Shown here one piece after another: positions 12,321-24,587 of a stretch of 64,000 bases of DNA. This stretch comes from Drosophila persimilis (lineage: Eukaryota; Arthropoda; Insecta; Diptera; Drosophilidae), in NCBI RefSeq assembly GCF_003286085.1, contig NW_020825324.1, positions 372,001-436,000 of the forward strand. The letters are read 5' to 3'. A program made the translations under genes and the position numbers. The notes beneath the pieces are model-generated. The model made no database searches. It had not been told where the DNA came from and saw nothing but the letters and a program-made list of their open reading frames with translations. How positions within the stretch are numbered: position 1 is the stretch's first letter; every line of letters begins with the position of its first letter.

Positions 12321-13794
12321 TCGAACAGAATGATCGAAAGGTCAAACGGTCAGGCACCTCTGGTGCTAAATCTATGGATAATGGAGTTCACTTCCCAATT
12401 TAGTGCTGGCAATGCCTTTTTTCTTAACTATTAAGCAGGTACAGTCTCTCAGTTCATCAAAATGACAGCTGGCAATGCCATCGAGTAGAATACATCCTTC
12501 AAAGTTTAGTCTCTGTCTATATTTCCATACGAAAACAGATTTAAATTGATCATTTAGGCATGGCAAGGCTGTTTTTCCCCCACTTATGGCGAATGGCAAT
12601 GCTTTTGCTACAAATTGACTGGCTGGCAATGCTGTAGAATAGATAATTTGTATCTTCAACGTTTTTTGTTCATCCTTTGTCTCGAATATAACCATTTGTG
12701 GCATTTTTATGTGGGGCATACGTAGGTACACACGTGGGGAGTACAGTTTCCGTTGTATAAGGAGTGCGCGACATTCAATCGCAGTGACAGTTGTGCAACG
12801 CGAAGCACAAGACAAATAACCACAAACACACACATAACACTAGCCAGGCGAATGACAGCTGAGGCAAAAAAATAAAACACTCAGAGAGTAAAGCAAAGAG
12901 TGGTACACTCATATTCGATAGACTTGAAGTGCTGCTCTGCCCTGCCCTGCAATTTCGTCAACTTTCGAGAGTATTTTAATTAGGAAAAGTTCGCTTCGCA
13001 CTGGCACTTTGCAACCTTGCAACTTCTTTGATTTTCATCAAAGATAAACAATCGACGGGGCGAAAAGTTTGTTCGACAGCATAAATCAATGCTAAAATGT
13101 CTATAGATACAATCTATAAATTTTCATACGCTCTCATAATCATTAATTTGCATAGCTTTTTGTGTGTGCAACATGTCGCATGGCCGAAGCGAAGCGGTCA
13201 TTGAACGATGCTAGATGATAGAACAGTGTGCCCCCCAGTGCCCCGCCATCGTCGTCATCGTCATCGTCATCCCGAAAAATGTTACACACATTATAATAAA
13301 AAACACATTTGTCATTACTTTTTTTTCCTTCTATTTCTTTTGGCATTGACAATGGCCATGGCCGTGGCCCCCGCCGACACTCTGTCTGTCTTTCTTTCTT
13401 TCTTTCTGTCGCTTTTTTTGTGTGTTGTTGTTGTCGAACACAAAAGTTCAGAGCAGAGCACAACTATTTACCCCATAAAAGTTGGGGCATCATTCGTGGG
13501 GCAACAGCCGCAGCCGAAGCCCCAGACACGAGGGCACGGGCAGGGCACGGGCAGGGCATTCCCTCTGCTCTTCTTTTTCGAATTTGTTTATTTTTGTTAT
13601 GTTTCCAAATTGTTTTTGCACATTTCACTTATTTCGGTGGCCGCGTTTACTTCTTTTTTTGGCCAAAAGGGTTTCCGTTTGAGCTACGATTTTTCGTGGT
13701 TTTTAACGGGTTTCAAAATAAAACTAAATTACACTAAATAAACTACTGATTAAGATTGAATATTCAATTAATTTTCGTTATTGCATTGCGTTTG

Positions 13795-14190
13795 CTTAGA
13801 ATATTTTTTTTATTTTATTATTATTTAAAAAAAAATTTCTACAAGCTTTTGTTTTTACTATTTTTTTCATTAATTTTTTTACTGTTTTTGTAATATATTC
13901 ATACTACAGGTAGTATATATTTTTTATATTATATTGTTTTTTTTTCTTTTATTTTATTCTTACTTTTTATTATATTTTATTATTATTTTATTTTATTGTA
14001 TTATTATATTTTATTATTATTATTTTGCATTATATTTTAATATTTTTTTCTTATATATATTATATTTTTTATTATATTTTAGTATTATTTTGTATAATAT
14101 TTTACTATTTTTTTCTTATATTAATATAATAATACATTAATATTTTTGTATTATATTTCTTGATTATTTTATTACAATTATTATTATTGA
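13795..14190. repeat. AT-rich TTATTATTTTA block
   Basis: Almost pure A/T with recurring TTATATTTTATTATTATT-like motifs and nearly no C or G on the plus strand. It has no coding content. Confidence 0.7.
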
Positions 14191-15739
14191 AGCATTTAAG
14201 TATTCTAAAGCAGCATAGCATCTGCATCTTGAGATTTATGTTGAGATACCATCGAAAGATACTTGTACTTGAAACCAGAACATAATCTTTTAATGATTAA
14301 AACTTTGACTATTTGCAGTTAGTTTGAAGTGCGCAAAGTTGAAGAAGAATAAAGAACCGTATGAATACACCATGAATAGCCATCAAAAGACACAAAGATA
14401 CAAAGATACTCGGGTGCCCGGTTACTCGCAGGGAGATCCACCGAGCACAGAGCACCGAGCACAGAGCACAGAGCGAAGGAAAGTTCAATGTCTGGTAAAT
14501 CTTTTTCGTTTTATATGCGAGTCCCAGCCCCGCTGTCCGCTCTTTTGGGTTGGCAAATCCCCTAAATAGTGGCCTGATGGAACGAACAGAGGCAGCGCCA
14601 GAAGCAGCGACAGTCACAGCTGTCGCACAGTTAGCGCCCATTGATAGATGGCTCCCCCCGCCCCGCAAAAGAACAAATTTGTGATGACAGTAAATGGAGG
14701 ATGGAGGACAGTGTTTTTTGGGCCGATGGGATGGGAGTGTGGCTCGGACGTGGCTGGTGGGCCTTCAAGTGTGAATAAGCTTTGGCTTATTTATCGGAGG
14801 AGCGTATTAGGACGAAGGGAGGACTGCCCCACAGATTTATGAAACTCTTGCCTCCCCAAGAACATCATCTGTCGCACTGTCAGATGCCGCCTTTGTATTG
14901 CAGTAACAATTCGGAATTCCGAATTCGAAACTCAATTTTCAAAACAGTCCTTGAGGACTGAGTGCTGCCGCTGCTGCTGCTGCTGCTGCAACTTTAATGA
15001 AACTCTTGGGATGTTGCCCCCAGAAATTGTATAGACAGCTCAAGAGCCGAAAAAGTTTAAGTGCCTCGAGAAGAATATGAAAAACCAAAAAAGGATTAGA
15101 AACGACCTGTAAGGAGAGGTGAGACAGAGTCAGACTTGTGTGGAAAAGGGGAAAATGTGTGAAAATGCTGCAGCATCGATATGAATATTCATCGACCCAA
15201 AGAAAAAACTTTACACTGCATTTATGACAATTATTGTAATTGTTTTCTATAAAGTATTTCCAGCAGGAAAATCAGGAGATTTTCTTTGCATTTGCATGGA
15301 GATTTTCTTATTTTCTAGAGTACGAAAATAGTCCTTTTTCAAGGGAAATCCAAGCAATTTTGCACACATTTTACCAGGAATAATGCGGTGTCCGTTTAAT
15401 CAAATAATTGACTGAATCCAAGGAAAATAAATGGCTACGATTTCTGGGAAATTAATGAAATGAACGCAACAGAAGAAATGCAAGGATTTCTATTATTCTA
15501 TTTGTATTTTAATTTTGTATTGTTATTCTGCATTGGTCGTACTTTTCATTATCGCAATTCAAGTGAAAAATATGGATAAACCAACTCCAATGCGGGTTTT
15601 CGGGGAAAACAAAGGGATATTTGTACATTTTCCAATTCGAATGAAACGTTATTTGGAAATTAAATATGTTGTTTTCCAAATGAAAGGATTTTTAGTAGCA
15701 CTTTCTAGTATGATTTATTTGTATTGTTTTTTATTGCTA

Positions 15740-16125
15740 ATTTCGATATTAGAATAGAATAGAAAATTTTGTCACTATTTTTTGCTAGTATTATTAATTC
15801 TTATCATTTTTTTTTATTAATATTTGTATTATTCATATTCTTAAATATTTTTGTTTATTATTATGTTGTATTATTTTATTTACTATTATTTTGTATTTAT
15901 TATTATTTCCTATTATTATTTATCATTGTTTTCTTATTAATATTTATTTTTAATATTCATATATTTAAATATTTTTTGTATTTTGATTTTTTGATATTTC
16001 TGTTATTCTTATTTTGTATTATTATTTCGTATTATCCTTTTTTATTACTATTTTTAGTATTCATATTTTTAAATATTTGAATATTTGAATATTAAATATT
16101 TAAATATTTTATAAACCATTCATAT
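15740..16125. repeat. AT-rich TATTATTTTGTATT block
   Basis: A second A/T block with repeated ATTATT and TATTCATATTTTTAAATATTT motifs. The latter appears near 15,825-15,850, 15,950-15,975 and 16,058-16,080, so it is a degenerate tandem repeat. Confidence 0.65.
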
Positions 16126-17273
16126 TTTTGTTGTTTATTTCTTGATGTGAGACTTTTTGGAATAAAGACTTTCTCCAATCAAATATGATCTACGAAACAT
16201 TTCTCTCTCTTTGCCATTGTTCACAAAATGCAATTTCAACAATTTTACATAGATGTAATTTCCGATGCTATTCATTATTATTCATTACAGTTGTAAACTT
16301 AGTTTTCGGACTTCCATCACGAGTTGTGCTTATAAGCATTCAGCATTCAAGTTGCTCGAATTGCTGGCTAATTCCCGACTAATTAGCAAAGTTGCAGCCT
16401 GCCACGAGACGAGAGGAGAGGCGAGGAGAGACGAGAGGGGCAGAGGCGTGGTCAAGGCTGGCGGCAAGAGGGAGAAATGGGGAAAGTGGAAGCAACAGCA
16501 AAGGCCAACTAGAGTCTTTTACTGGGCTAAGCAGTTTATATGCAAATTTTATGAGCTGTCAACGTGGCCAAGTGTCTTGTCGTATCGTGTGCTTAAGCCC
16601 CAAGAAGAGGGCTACGGACTCGGACATGGGCCAACACTTTCACTTCAATTATTCATGCCATCCATCCAGCCATCCAGCCATCCATCCCATCCAAAAGGTC
16701 AAGTGTCAGCCTTGCAATTAAGACCCCCAAATGCATGGACGACAAAGACAAAGACACATGTGCATACGAATTGCTTTGAATGAAATTCATGTAAAAATTC
16801 ATGTAATTTCGATAAAGAAATCAAATCTACAGATGATGCTGCCGATGATGATTTACCTTCCACTCCGCCGCTCCATTCCCGCCCCGTTCCGCACACTTTT
16901 TCGGGGGCACATCCATCATTCTTTTATGCCATTTTCATTTGGATTTTCATGCATGACGAAAATCTGTTGCTGATGGCAACAGCAACGCAAAACAGAAAAC
17001 AAATTTAAGGCATTTTTTGTTTGCCCAGATGGACATTTTTTTGCGCCAGACTTTGAAGACATTTTTTTTCGTAAAGTTCCTTCATAAATGACTGAAGGAA
17101 TGCCACAAAAAAAAAACGAGAAAATGGAATATAGTGGGGGGTTATTTTGGGTATTTTCCCTGTCTTTGGTCAAAACCCCAAAAAACAAAAGAGCAGGCGA
17201 AAAAGCAAAAAGCGAGAGTCCTGCCGCAGAGGGCGCGCGTGTCAATGACTCCAAAGCAAATAACAATTCGAAT

Positions 17274-17279
17274 AGTCGT

Positions 17280-17310
<31 letters not shown>
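17274..17310. repeat. AGTCGT hexanucleotide repeat
   Basis: Six units of AGTCGT. The 6-bp period makes neighbouring ORFs read as RS or VV runs; these are repeat artefacts. Confidence 0.9.
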
Positions 17311-17570
17311 ATACAAATGTGGGGCTCCCACCGTCAGAAGTGGCTTCTGAATGGGTTAAATGTGTGGCCTGGGGCGCGGGTGTTTGGGCTTTTGGGGGGG
17401 CTGGGGTTTGCCTTCAGCTTTCAGCAGTTACTGCTTGTCAAAATTTATTTCATTGGCCAAACGCTATAGAGAGAAGCGAAGGATATGACGACTTGAAGGA
17501 GATGTTTGCTGTATTTCTGTATCTTTTGAGGTAGAAAAAGTATTGCAACTTCAAAATTTCTAATAGCTTT

Positions 17571-17930
17571 TATTTTTTTTTTTTTTTTTTTTTTTTAAAT
17601 ATTATGATTAAATATAGAAAAGCGTATTAAATTTGTAATTTTGTATTTATTATTTAAATTTGTAATTAAACTTTTAGTTTTTTAATAAAAATAAGCATTT
17701 TATTTTGTAATATTTTTAATCGATTTTTCATTTATTTTTACCCTTTTCTAAAATAAAAAATAAAAATATGAAATGAATATCAAATATACAAAATTGTGTT
17801 TAATTTTTAATGTTGTATTTATTATTTAAATTTTTAATTAAATTTTTAGTTTTTTGTTAAAATTATGCATTTTAATTTGTGATCTTTTTAATAGATTTTT
17901 TCATTTATTTTGCAGGTTTTTGAATATAGT
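17571..17930. repeat. Poly-T (24) and AT-rich duplication
   Basis: A run of 24 T at about 17,573-17,596 is followed by AT-rich sequence in which a segment around 17,634-17,715 (GTATTTATTATTTAAATTT, then AATTAAAyTTTTAGTTTTTT) is repeated around 17,813-17,890. The copies lie about 175 bp apart. Confidence 0.6.
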
Positions 17931-20630
17931 TTTTGATGCGAAACGTGGGCTCATGGATAACACCTGTGTATACCTCTGTTTCATAGTTTGATTGATCAGA
18001 AAACCTCCTTTCCCTTCCCTCTAGTCCGAAAGTTCTGATCAAATAAATGTGTGTATTTGTACATCGTTTGTCAATCGCTTTTGGCGATGGATTACTGGAT
18101 TAACGCTCTCAATCAGCAGCAGATTGCAGCTTAGAATCCCCCCGTTCTTGGGTTGGGAGCTCCCCCACTGGCCCTGCTTCTTCTACGGGATGTCTTCCAC
18201 CTATTTGCATTTATCATTGGCAGGCAGCAGGCAGCAGGCGGCAGCAGGCAGCAGGCAACAATGACAACACTTTTGCATGCAAATATATCAGAGACATGGT
18301 GGGGCCCCCGCGTTGGCAGTTAAGCACATGTGCCACATCGTCCTCTCTGTCTACAGCAGATATTGCCCCATCGGTGGGGCGTCTAGTGGGGCTGTGGCTG
18401 GGGCTAGCTACCTGTTCGGCACAGTGGCTTTAAGTTGATGTCACACAGAGGAGAACCAGGAATATTCCTCCAATGTTTTCGCATTGCATTTCCATCGATT
18501 TTGTGTTCACTGTGCCTCACGACCTAAGTCGTAGGTCATGTTGGGATGTGCTTCGTCGCATAAGGCGCACAAGTGCCAAATTGCTTAGGCAAACTACGTT
18601 AGTTATTACAGATGGTAGGAGGCATCGTGGCAACGGTTACTTTTTGCCCCAAATTCGAGTTCCGACTGCCGCCATGCAGGGCCATGCCCAATGGCTGTGT
18701 GTTGCCTGTTAAAGGCTCATAACTGGCGTTGCCAACAGGAAAGCAGCTCCTGTTTCCTGCTTTAATGTTTGTTTCTGGCTGTGTCTGTGGCTGTGTCTGT
18801 GTGCCCTGCCCTGACAAGAACATAAATAGACCCAAAATTAGGCCCGAAATTGGGGGCTCCAAACAGATTCGTGTGTGTATGCCGATTCCTATTCGTATTC
18901 TATGATGTTTTGCCTACAACTGTCTACAACTGTCAGTTTTGGTATCCTATTCATCTGTTTGGATATCGCCCTGCTGCCTGCCAATCCGCTGATGCTCCTG
19001 CAGCAATCACTTATGTAACTCTTTGCCTGCCTTTTGTCCCCGCCCCTCTTGCCCCTCTTGCCCTTCTTGCCCTTCATCTCTTCGTCTCGGGTTGAAATGA
19101 AAGAAAAGCAAGTGAAAAGTGTTTGCAGAGGTCTCCGAGTGGGCGGCTTTCGAGGATATTCATATCAAATTCACTTAATCATATTTGCAGGTGGACGTAC
19201 AGAGATACAGATACAACTCTCCAGCAGAGTGGATGATCATTGATGGGTCTCCGATTTTCTTGCTAGAAAATCATGAAAAATCTCCATTGGATGTCAAATA
19301 AATGTCAGCCCTTTTTCGTATGACAAACAATTAACAGAATAAATGGGTTTTCGCCTTGTTTGGCAATTTATTAAATTTTTTAATTGAATCATTTTCAATT
19401 AAAAATATTTTTGTGTATTCAATTTCTATACTGCTTTCGGGTGGGTTTGTTGTTGGTTTTCCTTTTTTTCTACAACATTTTTGCGGCCGAGCAGCCGAGC
19501 CTCGGAAAAACACGGGGAAAACAAATTTCTTTGTTTCGGAAATTTCAATGTTTTGCCTTTTTTTCGGTTTTCTCCGCTTCTGGCTTTTCTTTTTGTTTGA
19601 CTCCCACATGAAATATTCAATTTTCATTTTCTTTACGGTGATTTTTTGTTTTTTCTGTGTGTTTTTTTTGTTGCTGTGCATCAAAAATCCAATAAAAAAC
19701 CAAAAATCTGAGAATGGAAGGATTTGTTACCGCGGGAGATCCGTAGATATCTTCGGGTTACACTCAATTAGTCATGATAAATGCCTGGAGGATTTAGGTG
19801 GAAATGCATTTAAATAATGCTCTGAAATAGAGCTCCGAATAGAAGATAATTATAGGCTTTAAACTCCAGACTAAAGTCCTTCATATCATATCATATTGTA
19901 GTGCTTCGACGGCTTTGAATATCTTTGGGCATAACAAGTTTTTCCTTGGACCAGAAATATACCAAAATTCTTCCTCTCTTTCCATGGGTTCTACACCAAA
20001 AAAATGGCAGAAAAAACACTGAAAAATAACTCCAGAGGCTTGGGTTTCGGATTCGCACGGACATTTTGATTGCAGATTGTTTTTTCGTAGGATTCGAGCT
20101 GTTAATTAATAGATATTTTGTTTGGATTTTTTTTTTGAGGGGGGAGGGGGGGGGGGGGGTAAAATGTGCGACATGAATGTGCATTCGAATCTGTAATTTA
20201 CTTGGCAGTCCGCAAAGCGACATTCCGGGCAATCAATCATCTGGCTCATTGGTGCCCCTTTTTGGGGGGGGAGAGAGAGAAGAGAGGGCCCACCGCATTG
20301 ATAAGAGGGGGCTTTGCAGGGGCCTTTGGCTAAATAAATATTATGCGTATGATGGCAAATGTATCAGAGTTCCAGCCCGAATACCAAAATACCTGATGGC
20401 ATTTTAAGTGGAAAACAATGTTGATGCGCGATAGCGCAGGCGATTGATATCATCATCAGCGATGGATACGATGGCTCTCTAGATACAATTCCTCTGTAAC
20501 CGACGCGACGACTCCGTTTGCCGTCTCTAACCATCAATCAAGGTAGTGAAAGGAGGACACTTATCGAATGATAAGTCCTACGTCTATAAGCAGATATAGA
20601 ACTCTGTGCAAGTCCTGAGGAAGGGGAGTG

Positions 20631-21000
20631 CAACGAGAGAGATTTAACGAGAGAAAGTACTCTAACGAGAGAGATAGACCTCTAAAGAGAGAGATAGAGC
20701 TCTGAAAAAGGAGAGAGATAGAGAGAGAGATAGAGCTCTGACCAGATAGAGATAGAGAGATATAGCTCGAACGAGTGTGTACTGTACCGAGAGAGACCTC
20801 TGACGAGAGAGTACTCTAACGAGAGAGATATAGCTCTAACGAGAGAGAGATAGAGCTCTAACGAGAGAGATAGAGAGATAGAGAGAGTATTCCAATGAGA
20901 GAGTAGCCTTATTAGAGACTCCTCTAACGAAACCTAACTCTAACGAATGAAAACTCCAACGAAAGAGACCTCAAACGAACGAGAACTCTAGAGACTTCTA
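20631..21000. repeat. GAGA-rich degenerate tandem repeat (~20 bp unit)
   Basis: Successive imperfect units of the form CTCTAACGAGAGAGATAGAG, more than a dozen over about 350 bp, degrading into CTCTAACGAA-type units at the right end. Each unit carries GAGAG, the binding core of GAGA factor (Trl). It is not coding. This could be a GAGA-factor-rich regulatory element or simply an expanded microsatellite. Confidence 0.75.
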
Positions 21001-22800
21001 AAGTTGGAAAATGGATTTTTAAATCTATTAAAAACGTAGAACTTCTTCCAAAAAATCTTTCAACTTACATTTCCCGTACAAAAACCCTTTAAAGCCCACG
21101 CTTTTTTGCCAATAAGCAGGACGAATTCATTAAGTCCTCAGAAAATATTTCAATTGAAATTCCATCTCAATAAAATCGGTTTCCAAAATTAATTTTAATT
21201 AAGTGACAAACTGACAAAAACAAACAAAAATTCCCCTGCCGTAATGGCCGGCATTTTCAGGCAATTAAATTGAAGCCCAATTAAAATAAAATTGCAATTA
21301 AATTAGCCAACGACAGGGAATAAATATTATTTGCATAGATTTCCGTTTCAAATTGCAACCATTTTTTATTTTTTATTTTTGGGCCTTTGCATTTGCATCT
21401 GCTTCAAGGATGGCCTTGAAACAGAAACAGGAATATCACGTATACGACACCGCTATTGCGTTTTCCTGTTGCTGCTTCGGAGAAAAATCAAAGAATTTTT
21501 TTTGACCTCCGTTTGCGGAAAGGTCCGCTGGTCACGCGCCAAAACTAGCGCTGCAGCTAGTGGGGGACACCATCGTGCAGTTCCTTAAACGCAGCGATTA
21601 GCAAAAGGACACGTACTGAACGGACCAGAACGGCGGAGGATGCTGCCTGCCCCCTCATATGTGTGTGTGCGTGAATGTGGCAACAAGTTTGGTTAACGAA
21701 GCCGTCCACCACATGCCGCCAGAGGAGAGCAGAGGAGATCCTTAACCACAAAAAGAGTGGCTCTTGTTGCATGCAGTTTTTTCCACCATTCTATCATCCG
21801 AGGCCGGAGTCGGAAATCGGTGGAAATGGCAACGGAAATGGCGGAGTTTAACAAGCGGTTCTTCTTTTTAGCTCTTTAGCCAAAAATTTCCCTTCACAGA
21901 AAAATTAAAAATTTTAATGCAAATGAACATCTTTCAAGTGCAAAAGGAAAAACAATCCAGTAATATGTAAAAACAGGGAGACTCCAGAAAAATATTCAAT
22001 AACATTTAAGTGCAATATGCATGCGGATATACTTACGGATATTGTTTAGTTTCTCATTTGGAAATTATTGAAAGATTTTGCAAAAGAGTCATTTAAATAT
22101 TCTCAATTTTGATGGGTTTAAAATTTATAACCACTTTTTGTTTGCAATTTAAGAAAATGTTTGTGTTATTCCAATCCTCGACTTAAAAAAATAAATTTTT
22201 AAAATTTTCAAAGTTTTTTTATGGTTCTTAGCATGTTTTATTATATTTTTCCATATTAAAATTCTGAAACTTTGAAAGTTTTTCTTTAAAAATTTGTGAA
22301 AATTTGGAAAAATTTGTCCTTGCACCTTTCTTCATTATCTAAAATATTGAATACCATTTTTCAGCTTTGTTTTCAAACCCCCAAAAAGCACACACACCAT
22401 TCACACGACACTCTCACGAATTTAGTCAAGAATTTACAGTTGAAGTTTGTGGGAAATATTCCAAAAGTAAAGATTCAAATATTTACCTGTTTTTGAATCC
22501 GAAATTTCTAACGGACGCAACGCACTTTCTAGTCGTTCGAATCCAGCGAAAATTTTGTGCACATGTTTGTACGTGAAAGAATCGAATTAGTTTTCACAGG
22601 AAACACAAAACGAAAACAACAGAAGCATAAACGTAAAGCCAAGAAAAACCAAACTTAAGCTTACAGATATTTCAATATTTTGTAGTTATTTTTGAAAATA
22701 GGTTTTTTTTCTTTGTGTGTGTTTTCCTATGGTTCGTGGAGTTTTAAATTTTAATTAGAATTTTTGTTTGCCAATTGAGAAGTTAAGTTTGGATTTTTGA
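21001..22800. other. Non-coding stretch
   Basis: No ORF with protein-like character. AT-rich sequence with scattered ATTAAAATT-type motifs. Nothing specific recognised. Confidence 0.5.
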
Positions 22801-22829
22801 AAGATTTTTGAAGCACAAACACTCACAGA

Positions 22830-23160
22830 AACAAAAAAAAAAAAGATTGATTGAAAATGTTTGAAATTAGTTTGAAAGACTTTTGTTTTGAGGTTTTGGA
22901 AATTTTGATGTTGAGTTGTTCAGAGCGTTTCGATGTCTGTCAAGGAGGATAGTCGGGAATGAAGTTATATGCGCAATCGAGGATGCACTCGTGCGTGTGT
23001 GGGTGTGCGATGGTGAAGCGAGAGAGAGTTCGGTTCCGTGTCGGTTTTTGTTGAGTTTTTCGGTTCTGGTTTGAGTTGAGTTTTGGAGTTGAGTCTCAGT
23101 GTTTCTTTTTGTTCGCTGCTGGCGGCACAACGCGCCTTGTCCACTGTTCAAATGAAACTG
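22830..23160 (-). promoter_or_regulatory. Candidate minus-strand promoter and 5' untranslated exon
   Basis: On the minus strand a TCAGTTT initiator sits with its A at about 23,159. It is followed by typical fly 5'UTR sequence rich in CAAC, AAACC and CAAAAC, and by a possible GTGAGT donor near 22,830. The surrounding 23.2-23.7 kb is unusually GC-rich for this part of the window. It could be an alternative start of the long minus-strand gene suggested by the 34-39 kb exons. No TATA box was seen and the call is by eye. Confidence 0.35.
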
Positions 23161-23261
23161 AGGCCAAAGCGCAGCGACGCCAGGAATATAACGGCGCAAT
23201 CCCACACACAAGCACACGCGCCGGCGAGAGGCGACGCGACCCACCGACCCACGGACCCGAA

Positions 23262-23308
23262 AGCCGACAGCCGACAGCCGACAGTCGACAGTCGACAGCC
23301 GACAGTCG
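23262..23308. repeat. CCGACAG/TCGACAG heptamer repeat
   Basis: Six to seven 7-bp units alternating CCGACAG and TCGACAG, within the GC-rich segment beside the candidate promoter. Confidence 0.85.
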
Positions 23309-24179
23309 AGAGAAGGCCGCCAGCCAGCTCTTCGGGTTTAGGAGCCGAGTAGCGCACACAAGAGGGCCACACGATAAACACCTGTAAGCAGGCAGGCAGG
23401 CCTGCCGGCTGGGCGCTGAGAACGAGAGAGCGCCATAGGCGGCGTGGGTGGGCGCGACAGAGAGAGAGATAGATAATGGCTAAAAGGCCATATCAGGCAG
23501 GCTCCTCTCCGTCCCTCCGTCTCTCTCCCTCATCCACTCGCCTACGCGCCCATCTCGCTCGCGCTGGCGACTCTCTGGCTGACGCTGTCCCACTCTCTGC
23601 CAGGCCTCTGTCGGCGTCCGTCGGAAGCGGAAGGAAACTCAACAGTTGGCACATTACGGAGGAGACGGCGCACGGGGGCGGCGTGGGAGAGCTACAAGCG
23701 CTACTGGTTGCTGGCGTCGTCTCTGGTTCCAGGCAAATCATTTGCTGCGTTCCCGATGCTGTGCATTGCACTGAAGTACAGTTGCCCACAAAAAGCATGT
23801 GGTTAATCGATAATTATCGATACCATGAAATATGCGAAAAAAAAGGCTTTTCATTGCCTAAGGCTCAGATTTATACCAAAATCTGTTGCTTCTCCTTCGG
23901 GTTGCAGTGCGGAACATTTGGGGGAAGAATATTCATAAATATCCATACCCTGATAACTGGATTTTCATTCAGAGACTTTTATGCAAAAATACCCCACAAA
24001 AGTTCAGAAGAGAAGTTCTTCTTCAGAGAAAGAAGAAAGCCAGAAGCGTGCACTACGAAACGGTACATTTCAAGGACATTTCACAGATGTAATTTCCATA
24101 TTTCCGTGTTCGAAACCCCCATTTTGGTACTTTGTGCTCGCCTTACAGGATTGTTTATTTGATGGGTGTACAAATGGAT
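23309..24179. other. GC-rich then ordinary non-coding sequence
   Basis: The 23.4-23.75 kb part is GC-rich with CT-rich tracts. A 228-codon plus-strand ORF runs through 23,476-24,162, but its translation shifts from S/R/A-rich to unrelated composition and shows no domain. No gene is called. Confidence 0.45.
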
Positions 24180-24587
24180 TTAGTTATGCTTCCCCTTTAA
24201 TTTTTTCTCTCCGCCAAACATGTCCTCTATCAATTGCGGCACTTCCTTCATACACTTAACCGCACAAGCCGTGGAAGAGCTCTCTGTGTAGCGACAGTGA
24301 AACATGCAGTCCACTATGGGAATCATGAACTTTGTTAGAGTCCCTTTGATGTCAGTCTCCGCTGGCAATGGCCTGGGCAAGTGACGATCAACGCAGAGTT
24401 CCACAGCTAAGGCACTGTCATTGGTGTTGTTACAGCACTTCGTGGAGCACTTAAGGACCCTCTGATGCATCCTCCGCACAAACTCGCGATCTGCGATAAT
24501 GGATAAATCATCTACGGCTGTACTAAAGACCTTGGACTGCTCTTGAACGATTCGGTAAAACGGATTTGCGTACACTTTATCAGCCAT
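24180..24587 (-). CDS. FAM136-family mitochondrial protein (intronless)
   Basis: A single-exon 135-codon protein resembling the FAM136A/DUF842 family, small cysteine-rich mitochondrial proteins whose paired CX3C motifs suit the intermembrane space. The cysteine pairs are C47-x3-C51, C94-x3-C98 and C108-x3-C112. The expected second pair is altered: C65 is present but its partner is histidine (H69, in CVDRH), whereas human FAM136A has CIERC there, from memory. The length matches the roughly 138-residue family. The start is the ATG preceding ADKVYANPF, and the ORF is continuous with no intron. It lies isolated in otherwise non-coding DNA, possibly inside an intron of a same-strand gene. That suggests a retro-derived paralogue of the main FAM136 gene, but this is inference. 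No frameshift or internal stop is present. Confidence 0.82.
   Translation of the reverse strand: MADKVYANPFYRIVQEQSKVFSTAVDDLSIIADREFVRRMHQRVLKCSTKCCNNTNDSALAVELCVDRHLPRPLPAETDIKGTLTKFMIPIVDCMFHCRYTESSSTACAVKCMKEVPQLIEDMFGGEKKLKGKHN

Larger units (their letters stand above)
9966..20630. other. Long non-coding stretch with AT blocks and microsatellites
   Basis: No supported gene. Contents: CTGTC-rich sequence at about 10,790-10,845; CATCCAGC repeats at about 11,705-11,750 and 16,657-16,693; AGGC followed by ATGG at 12,258-12,320; GTCATC at 13,248-13,271; TTTC at about 13,390-13,407; AT-rich blocks at 13,795-14,190, 15,740-16,125 and 17,570-17,930; AGTCGT at 17,274-17,310; GCAGGCA at 18,221-18,258; and a G-run near 20,138-20,159. 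The ORFs found here have low-complexity or repeat-driven translations. Confidence 0.6.

Noticed and set aside
12372..12833. 153-codon minus-strand ORF
   Set aside because: No domain, no splice support, and the segment contains repeated TGGCAATGC words that also occur elsewhere in non-coding sequence.
22528..22545. CGTTCGAATCC word resembling a tRNA B box
   Set aside because: Flanking bases do not pair into a T-arm and no A box or acceptor stem is present at the right distance.
23476..24162. 228-codon plus-strand ORF
   Set aside because: Composition changes abruptly from GC-rich S/R/A-rich to AT-rich sequence and it has no recognisable domain; it is likely fortuitous.
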